DNA from: Heterobasidion occidentale
Taxonomy: Eukaryota; Basidiomycota; Agaricomycetes; Russulales; Bondarzewiaceae
Direction of reading: 5' to 3'
Length of the DNA: 64,000 bases
Assembly (NCBI GenBank): GCA_039111635.1
Contig: JBCAQO010000001.1
Location: forward strand, 2,480,001-2,544,000
The notes beneath the pieces are model-generated. The model ran no database searches. It saw only the letters and a program-made list of their open reading frames with translations, and was not told the DNA's origin. Below are positions 56,790 to 64,000 of this stretch, piece by piece. The translations under genes and the position numbers were made by a program. Every line of letters begins with the position of its first letter. Within the stretch, counting starts at the first letter, position 1.

Positions 56790-59577
56790 ATGTCTGCCGC
56801 GACACCAACTGCTTCTACTCCTGATGTGATATCTCCAACGAACGCGTCTTCTCAGGACGCGTCCCAGCCTGCTAACGGGTTGGATCGTATGGTGTTGGAT
56901 TACCTTCGATCCAGAGGCCACCAACGTGCTGAAAAGGCGCTCCAAGAATCTATAGATGCGCCCGAGAACAAGGGAAAGCAGGCTGAACCTTTGACAATTA
57001 CTTCGGAAGAGCTTGTCAGGAGACTTACTGTCTTCTCGGAGAAATCATCACAACCCGGAGAAAACGCTTTGAAGAATACTGCAAGCATTCTTCAAGAATT
57101 AGCTTCCGTTGGCAGCATGGGTAGCTCATCAAATATCCAAAACCTCATTGCCAGCATCGGTCCTGGTGGAGCGGAAGAAATCTTGTCGTTAGATCCAACG
57201 GACAAACAAGAGGGATTCCGAGAGTTGGAATCATGGGTGGATGGTTCTCTGGATATGTATAGAGTGCGTGTTTTATCATCCCCTTACTCAAACTATTCAC
57301 ACTATTGCAGCCCGAATTTCGACCAATCCTCTTCCCAATATTTTGCCATTTTTATCTTGATCTAGTACAGTATGGATTCAAGGATGCAGGTATGTTTATC
57401 TCTTGTTTTCCTGAATTCCAATTGAACTTGCAAACAGCCCAGGAATTCTTTGACTCGTTCTCTTCATCCCTCGAGTTAATGCATAGCTCCGTGTTAAACC
57501 GCCTGTCGACTTTGCGCCTTCCCTCTCATGTCCAGAGCGATGAGCTTGCGCACCGTTTCAGAAATGTCAAGTACACGGTCCGAATGAGTCGGTCGGGGTT
57601 CGATTTACTCGTAGGTTGGCTGACTGAGGGTGTTGGAGGTGAGGCCACGGGCGCAGGAGGTGGATTCTCCGGCGAAAGGGGGAAAAGAGGAAGGGCAGCG
57701 GTCATGCGGGTGGTCAATAATCACCTTCGCTTCGATGGTAATTATTGTCAGTCGTTCTGTGTATACATGTGTTCACAAATGATTAGTGACATCTTCCAGC
57801 ACGACATCAGTATCCTCGAATGCCTGGGAAGAATCCACGGGCCTCATGTCATCGTTGATACCTCAACCAGAAGGCTCGAGCACACCACTTTCCAATCCTC
57901 AGGCGTTCAATGCTTCGAAGGGCGAGCTCAAGCTGGCCCTGTACCATTACCCGATGAACTACGGACCGAGACTGAGAAGAGTTAAGAGAACAAGCAATGC
58001 TCGATCGCGATCCAGCTGCTCAATATGATCCTCATCATGTACGACCAACACCCGTGTCCGGTGTCATATCCCCTTCTATTTCCGACCTTCTTCCTCATCC
58101 GGCTACTTTCAAAACTATGGATATACAGCGAGAAGTCGAGAAGGTCAGAGATGCCAGAAAGCGAATACGTCTGGAACCTTCAGCCCTTTCTTCTGTCGAT
58201 TTGAACACACCTCAGGGCGCCACTGCCAAACAGCGTGGGCTCCCTAGCATATGTGCTTATACTTTGCATGATATTGCTGAAGGGTGAGTCATATCACGTC
58301 TAGTTATTTGTCTGTCTCACAGCAATAGGTCCCCATGTTGTATCTTTTCTCCAGACACTTCTCTCATGGCGGCAGGCTTTGAGGAAAGCTATATTAGACT
58401 GTGGAGCCTCAAAGGGGAATCACTCAACAGCATGAAAAGTGACTTCCAACCTAATAACATACGGGACAGTAAGTGGCCATGCACGCACTGTGGCAAATGC
58501 TAACAATTAAGTAGCTGCGTCTCTGAAGAAAGCTCGAGAGAAGGGCGGACCATCTACACGAAAACTCATAGGACACAGTGGACCGGTTTACTCTCTATCG
58601 TTCGATCCCATGAGTGGGTCTGCCGCTCCTCCGAAATACCTTTTATCCGGCTCTGCAGATGGCACCGCACGGTTATGGTCTTTAGATACCATGACGAACG
58701 TTGTAGCATACCGGGGACATCAAAATCCCATTTGGGACGTCGACTGGAGTCCCATGGGCATATATTTTGCTACAGCTAGTCGAGATCGTACTGCACGCCT
58801 TTGGTCAACAGACCGAACGTCGACTTTGCGTATCTACGCAGGTCACCTCAGCGACGTTGATGTTAGTGTTCTCAATTTCTCTTCATTGATTGATAAGCTC
58901 ATCGAACTCTGCCGTAGTGTGTCAGATTTCATCCAAATTCATTGTACCTTGGAACGGCATCCAGTGACTGGACGGCACGACTTTGGGATGTCCAAAAAGG
59001 CTCATGTATCCGAGTATTTATCGGACACCAGGGTATGGTGTCGACAATGGCTTTCAGTCCGGATGGTCGCTACCTTGCTACTGCGGGTAAGCCACATATT
59101 TCAAGTGCCAAACAGTATCATTGACAAGCCGCGAATGAAAGGGGAGGACTTGTCCATCAACCTATGGGACCTTGGCTCTGGTCGTCGAGTCAAAAAGATG
59201 ACCGGACATACATCTTCGATATATTCTCTTGCTTTCAGTGCGGAGTCATCTTTGTTGGTCAGCGGTGGAGCAGACTGGACAGTGAGGTGCTGGGACGTCA
59301 AGGCACCAGGTGGGCTTCCCGAGAAATCCAGAGAAAACGGAATGGTCAATGGTAACGGTGCATCAAACTCGACGGGTAATGCAAAATACTACACTGACAG
59401 CGGAATCGAGACGTGCGTATACTCTTCTTGCTTTTATTATGATTTCACTCATATATGCGCGATAGCACGGATCTTCTTACTACATTCCCGACAAAGCGTA
59501 CCCCCATTGTCAACGTCCATTTCACTCCACGAAACCTCTGCCTTGTAGCTGGACCGTATCTTTCACCTGAGCGATAG
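56790..59577 (+). CDS. TAF5: TFIID/SAGA subunit TAF5 (WD40; two frame breaks)
   Basis: General transcription factor subunit. Start ATG 56790 (MSAATPTASTPDVISPTNAS). LisH motif at residues about 35-60 (LDRMVLDYLRSRGHQRAEKA). The TAF5 NTD2 domain follows: GFRELESWVDGSLDMYR, FRPILFPIFCHFYLDLVQYG, FSSSLELMHSSVLNRLSTLR and FRNVKYTVRMSRSGFDLLVG. Then come EQAMLDRDPAAQYDPHHVRP and six or seven WD40 blades: PVYSLSFDP, YLLSGSADGTARLWSLDTMT, PIWDVDWSPMGIYFATASRD, YLGTASSDWTARLWDVQKGS, STMAFSPDGRYLATAGEDLS and LLVSGGADWTVRCWDVKAPG. TAG at 59575-59577. Between ELKLALY and REQAM the frame slips by two: one C near 57944 and one G near 57979 would give ALYPLPDELRTETEKELREQ. Confidence 0.9.
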
Positions 59578-59631
59578 GTCGTGTTCTTTGTTTGCTCTTT
59601 CACTCCGCTCTCGCTCCGTCTTCAGGTCGTA

Positions 59632-60516
59632 TCATTTATCATCGCATTGTAACAAGATTAACGCATACAAGAGAAACTTAATCGGATGTGTCTGCCTCCA
59701 CGCTTCCCACACCCGATCTGCTTCCTCGTCCGATAGTTCCCATGCAATTCCGCAGGTGACCTTGAAAACATTCTCGTAGCCCATGCGATCGAACATCTTG
59801 ACCAACTTCTCCATCTTTAATAAGTATCTATTGATTTCCAAAGCTGGCGACGTTGTTGTCTCTTCAAGCTTTGAGATGGAGGGAAATCCAGGAAGGACAT
59901 CATAGAGCTCTGTGTGTTGGAAAAATCTCCCGCTCGATCGTCGCGGCAACATCAAAGCCCATCGACATATCTGACAGCTCGTCATCCGCGTTAATGTCCG
60001 ATAGCTGGCTGAGCATTGACACCGAGTTCATAGATGACTGCCAACCGGACGGATATAATACAGGCATCCCATTAGAGGACTGAACATGTCTGGTCGTGTT
60101 TTGCCGGGGGGGCGTTCCAGGACTGCAATAACTGGAGTCCTGTGATTGACTGAGCATCAACACCGAGATCACAGAGGATTGCGAATCAGGTGGCAAGGCC
60201 AAGGGCGTCCTCATAGAAGACTGCATCTCCCAATCGCTTTCCTGATCTGTACTATGCTGGGAGGACCCTTCGGAATCTGCATCATTCGATTCCTGCGACA
60301 GCATGTAATCTGAGTCGTGAGCAAACTTCTGGCAAGGTCATCAGGCAGGAATGTAGCAAGCACAGAACCACTACTTACTCTCTTCCCCTTCAATCGGATA
60401 TCGTCGTCCTCCTCCGTGTTCAATCTCATGGCCTCCTCGCCGTCGTCGGGAGCAACTTGCGAAGCCGATGGCGAAAGCGATTTTCTTAGACGACGGCTTC
60501 TAGGGAAAGGCATCAT
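59632..60516 (-). CDS. Hypothetical Ser-rich protein with conserved C-terminal segment
   Basis: Not recognised. Start ATG 60516 or 60513 (MMPFPRSRRLRKSLSPSAS). An intron with donor GTAAGT and acceptor TTGCCAG joins RLKGKR to KFAHDSDYMLSQESNDADSE. The middle is Ser/Gln-rich and likely disordered, with repeated MLSQ and SSM/SSV phrases. The C-terminal part LYDVLPGFPSISKLEETTTS, PALEINRYLLKMEKLVKMFD and RMGYENVFKVTCGIAWELSD has coding character and helical amphipathicity. It lies in a different frame from the Ser-rich part. The switch occurs at a five-T run (sense strand, 59921-59925), where four T would give EREIFQHTELYDV. TAF5 converges on it, with 54 bases between stops. Confidence 0.5.
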
Positions 60517-61042
60517 GACAAGTCGAGTGATGGATGTTCAACGTTCAATGCTCAATGCTCATCGACGCTATAGCCCACGGCTTATAACCGTGCGATAGTG
60601 GCATATGAAGCGCTTCGACAGCCACTGAAAGACAAATTGAAAAGCCACCAGGATCGGCGGGCGCCGGGCACTAAGTGATAGTAGTCGATGGGTGGCAGCT
60701 CAACTTTTCGCTCTTTATTATGCCTTAGTTCGTTCTCATGATTTATTTCGCATCTAATATCAGAAGGATAAAAACACTTGGATGCACTGGCGAAGCTAGT
60801 TAACAACAAGGAATCGACGCGAATATGTATCACGTGATGTGCGCGTTGAGTCACGCTCCTGTCACGTTGCCTTCTGCTTTTGGCAGAACGTGTTCTGTGT
60901 CAAAGCGCCAACTGTCTCCTCCAACCACTCCCATACTTCCCATCGTCAGCATCGATCCTGCATTGTATGTAAAGCGAGGCATGTTTATATCCGAATCTTC
61001 TTGCGATACACTGGCTGATTTGGACAAAACGGCCAGTCCAAA
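60517..61042. other. Intergenic, divergent
   Basis: About 525 bases between the Ser-rich gene and the next plus-strand gene. Open frames on both strands lack support. Nothing else seen. Confidence 0.4.
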
Positions 61043-61920
61043 ATGGATTCCAACATGGACATTGATACAGCCCCATTCACCTTCGCCGTCCCGCAGCCTC
61101 CGCCCGTGGCCATGTCAGATCCAATCATCTCAAGTGTTCCCTCACCACCACACATATCCCATCGTATGAACTCTTTTTGCGATGAGATATGTCTCGATAC
61201 TCATATATTACCTGCCTTTGGCTTTTGCACACCTCCACTCCCCCAGCCACTGAGAATCGCGAGCAATTCAAAGCTATCCCGGTAAAAGTACACATACGAC
61301 GCCCAGAGAGAGATTCGTGGGTGTATGCAGGACGTGGTGTCGTTACACTTGAGGTGTCGGGCCATTCTTCGCAAGTTGGTGAGTATCGCCCGATTGCTGT
61401 GTGCTTCCAGGAGGCTGATGATATCTTCAAGTCGTGCGCTCAACCTCAACTAACAAGATCTTGACGCTTTTCAATGAGGTCTGTTCAATCACTCATTCAA
61501 TTCATTCTACTCACTCTATGCGTGTAGACCAGTGATCTCCAAGCCGAGAAACGTGGTAACTTCGTTGTGATAGGATGTGTGGAAGGCTCTAAGGTGGTCT
61601 CATGGTCATTAAACGTGAGCTATCATATTTTCAGTGCTGAACTTGCTCAAGCTCTGATCACCGCAACCCGCCTGTTACTTCAGGCATTGAATAATGCTGA
61701 AACGCTGCGTCTTCTTGCGAGTATCGAGCTTGCATGCTATAAATGCCAACAAGCTATTGGTGACCCTCGTACGCATTACAAGTCGCGTCGGCGGATCGAC
61801 AGGGTCATCAAAGACGATAGACGCAAGAGACACAAGCGGCGTAAGGACCAGGACGCGATGGTCGACGCTTTCTCAAGGCAAGCTTTGTCTGAGTCTGCAG
61901 AACCAGTGCCATCTCGATGA
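61043..61920 (+). CDS. Hypothetical protein with PH-like (RanBD1/EVH1-like) domain and basic tail
   Basis: Start ATG 61043 (MDSNMDIDTAPFTFAVPQPP). Consensus introns join these exons in frame: SPPHISH to PTENREQFKAIPVKVHIRRP, then ERDSWVYAGRGVVTLEVSGH, SSQVVVRSTSTNKILTLFNE, TSDLQAEKRGNFVVIGCVEG, SKVVSWSLNALNNAETLRLL and ASIELACYKCQQAIGD. The pattern of a Trp-start strand (WVYAGRGVVTLEV), a VVRSTSTNKIL strand and a closing helix resembles PH-fold domains of the RanBD1/EVH1 type. This is a shape-based guess. The C-terminus is Lys/Arg-rich (KDDRRKRHKRRKDQ), suggesting nuclear localisation, and ends at a TGA at 61920. No specific orthologue recognised. Confidence 0.6.
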
Positions 61921-62578
61921 TCCGTCAAAGGAGTGGGACGAACGCAACCGCCCTAACTAATAGACGGAACATACATGTATTCTAATTACGCCATCATCTT
62001 GCAGTCTTCTGTCTGCCATCCATCATCACTTATGTTGGCCCTCTGGTCATCTGTATCCCCAGATTCATTGCCCTGTTCCCTGTCTTTGTTATCATCTGCA
62101 TCTGTCGAGTTCTCACTCTATACTTCTATGCATTTCTTTGATTGCACCTTTTCTCATCGCTAGTATCCCAAGTATTCAGTCATATACCGATGTTGTTTCA
62201 CCTCCTGCGGTACCCTATAAATGGCGCACTTAGAAGCGTGTCGTCTTGTGATTTCCAGCCAGTCAAAGGCCAAAGACAGGTAGTTCACGCGCTGCATGAA
62301 AAGCTGTATAACGACAGTGGAGGGGTAAGCCCAGAGGTAGACAGTAATGTGAATGTACTGCGAAGGTACTTTCTACCAGAATGCTTGTTCGCCGAAATTC
62401 AAGCAGCCTTCGACGTTACGGAGACGAGCTTTATGATAAACAGAAAAAAGAAGGTGGAATATAAAATCAAGAGATAACGCACAAGCCCTCCCAAACAATC
62501 CATTAATATAATCCATATCAGTTACCGTCGGACAGGATCATACATCCCAGAAATATTGACAGAATAGGAGGACATCCA
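61921..62578. other. Convergent 3' flanks
   Basis: About 660 A/T-richer bases between convergent genes. A 111-codon open frame at 62142-62477 has no family or splice support. Nothing else identified. Confidence 0.4.
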
Positions 62579-64000
62579 TCATGGTGGAGGCGGATGAGGA
62601 TGGGGGATGTTTGATGACGACCCGGGGATGTCTGGTATTGTAAGGCCGAGTATTGGTCGCCTGCTTTCGCTATATTGTGGGGGAAGTTCGATGATATCGC
62701 TCTCATCAGGTATGATGTCGTCTGCGGCATCCGTATGTATGATGTACCGAGACGGGCGATTTTGTTGGTTTGCCGCTCTGATCATCGCCGCTTTACTAGT
62801 GGGCACTGGTGGAACCGTACTATATGGACTGCCCATGGTCAATGATGGAAGAGGCGAAATGAGATTCGTCGAGGAACTCAGTGCGCCGGGGGAGTAATTG
62901 GTGCTTGTTGGCCGTGGACCAGCTACGAATGGATCAGGTTCCAGTCGTCCTCCATTCATCGGTGCCGAACCATCATGATGTTCTTCTAAATATATGATGG
63001 ATCAAAACGAATACATGCTCGCGTTATAAGAAATGTGACTGACGGAACTCCATGAACTGCCCCTTGTTGTCATCCTTGAAACGGCGGCGCCTGCGGAACA
63101 CGAAGAAGATGACAAGGGAGGAGATGGCAATAGTCCCGACCAATCCGCCTGCAACTACAGCAGCGATTGTTGTTCCTGAAAAGGTTGTTGTTGACGACGA
63201 AGTGGTAGCTGCTTCTGCGGGTGACGTCGCTGAAGGGACCGGCTGTGCGGTGGAGGAGGGGGAGTCGGAATTGAGGCAAGTAGCGTCGTTAGTAGCCCCA
63301 ACGACTCTGACGTCCGATACCCCACCAAGTCTGCCATTCGCATCAGACATGACGAAAACCATGGATGTGCCCGACTTCACATTGGCAGTCCACTCGAACT
63401 GTGTGAGGCCTTTCTGTGGAGAAAGCATCGTTGCGTTACCTCCTGGAATCATCGCCTAAGCAAAACCGGATCGATACTGAGTGGATAGACGTCGAGAAGC
63501 CCAACGTGACTTACTAGAATCTTCACAGGCTGTACCGCAGTCGAATAGCCGTCAAACAAGAAAGTACTGACAAACGAAAGTCATTGTAAACATTTGTCAT
63601 TTAGCAAGAGTAGATGGAACTCACCGGCATTGTTGCAATGCGCTATCCAACTGATAGTTAAATTCCACGCCTGGATCAGCAGTGTTGCAACTTGCGCCAG
63701 TGGAGGCTCCGACAGTGAGAAGCTGGGATATGTCGCCGAGAACTGAATTGCTGAACATCGTTATCAGGAACTGTTGGCCTTTGGGTAGGGTGAGTTGCGT
63801 CTTGAACGAGCCTTTTCCGTTGTTGACCGCCGAGCTAGGTATGTCGAAGACCCGTTGTGACCCAAATATCTAGAAATGAGCGAGGATCAGATCAAGCGTT
63901 GCAGCAAACAGGTTCGAATGTCCCTCACAGGCATTACGAGCAACTGAAATGGTGAAGATCCGCCTGAAAGCACGATGCGTCTCGATACCTTAGAATCCTT
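62579..64000 (-). CDS. Single-pass membrane protein, SKG6/Mid2-like layout (5' end beyond window)
   Basis: Partial gene entering from the right edge. The extracellular part reads GSFKTQLTLPKGQQFLITMF, SNSVLGDISQLLTVGASTGA, LTQFEWTANVKSGTSMVFVM and SDANGRLGGVSDVRVVGATN. A Ser/Thr-rich stalk follows, then one membrane helix, TIAAVVAGGLVGTIAISSLV, and a basic stop-transfer RRRRRFK. After an intron (GTCAGT...TTTAG) the cytosolic tail runs EHHDGSAPMNGGRLEPDPFV to a Pro-rich end and TGA at 62579-62581. The layout (beta-sheet-like ectodomain, Ser/Thr stalk, glycine-rich helix, Arg cluster) is common in agaricomycete surface proteins and resembles SKG6/Mid2-type sensors. Signal peptide lies outside. 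Function unknown. Confidence 0.68.

Overview
The window is nuclear DNA from a filamentous basidiomycete, most likely an Agaricomycete. Genes are dense on both strands. Most are split by many short introns (about 50-70 bp) with GTRNGT donors, CTNAC/CTGAC branch sites and YAG acceptors. Products match fungal families: septin, Bck1-type MAPKKK, Cas1-type acyltransferase, NoxA-type NADPH oxidase and Sts1/Cut8. I see no intact transposon, rRNA, CRISPR array or convincing tRNA. Exon limits below come from reading splice signals and protein-family continuity by eye.

Layout. 1-9.6 kb: Mtr10/transportin-3 importin (cut by the left edge), septin Cdc3, an unknown gene, a complete nitrilase, mitoribosomal mS35, and a CZIB/UPF0587 zinc protein. 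9.8-24.3 kb: an IQM-like calmodulin-binding protein, a very large Bck1-type MAPKKK, Gid8, Rrp15, and an ankyrin plus DIL-domain protein; 14-24 kb is very GC-rich. 24.3-26.2 kb: a perfect 16-bp minisatellite and a less GC-rich C2H2 zinc-finger gene. 26.7-36.7 kb: a rhomboid protease, a two-domain hydrolase/SnoaL protein, a Cas1-like acyltransferase, a possible four-exon short gene, and the proteasome tether Sts1/Cut8. 37-44.4 kb: a mitochondrial PPR-like protein, a REX4-like exonuclease that has lost most catalytic residues, a mitochondrial carrier, and a RING-CH membrane ubiquitin ligase. 45-64 kb: Nup170, an RNase III-domain protein with two SUMO-interacting motifs, Mad2, NoxA, TAF5, two unknown genes, and a partial single-pass membrane protein.

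These are mostly housekeeping genes without an obvious cluster theme. Nuclear transport and pore (Mtr10, Nup170), proteolysis (Gid8, Sts1, RING-CH, rhomboid), transcription and RNA (TAF5, Rrp15, REX4-like, RNase III) and wall or polarity signalling (Bck1, septin, Nox) recur by chance. Two things stand out. One is the pair of unusual RNA-processing proteins: the inactivated REX4-like protein and the nuclear, SUMO-binding RNase III. The other is a series of single-base frame breaks, mostly in short homopolymers, across conserved genes (Gid8, ankyrin-DIL, Mad2, Nox, TAF5 and others). These read most simply as sequence or assembly errors and should be corrected before proteins are taken from this window.
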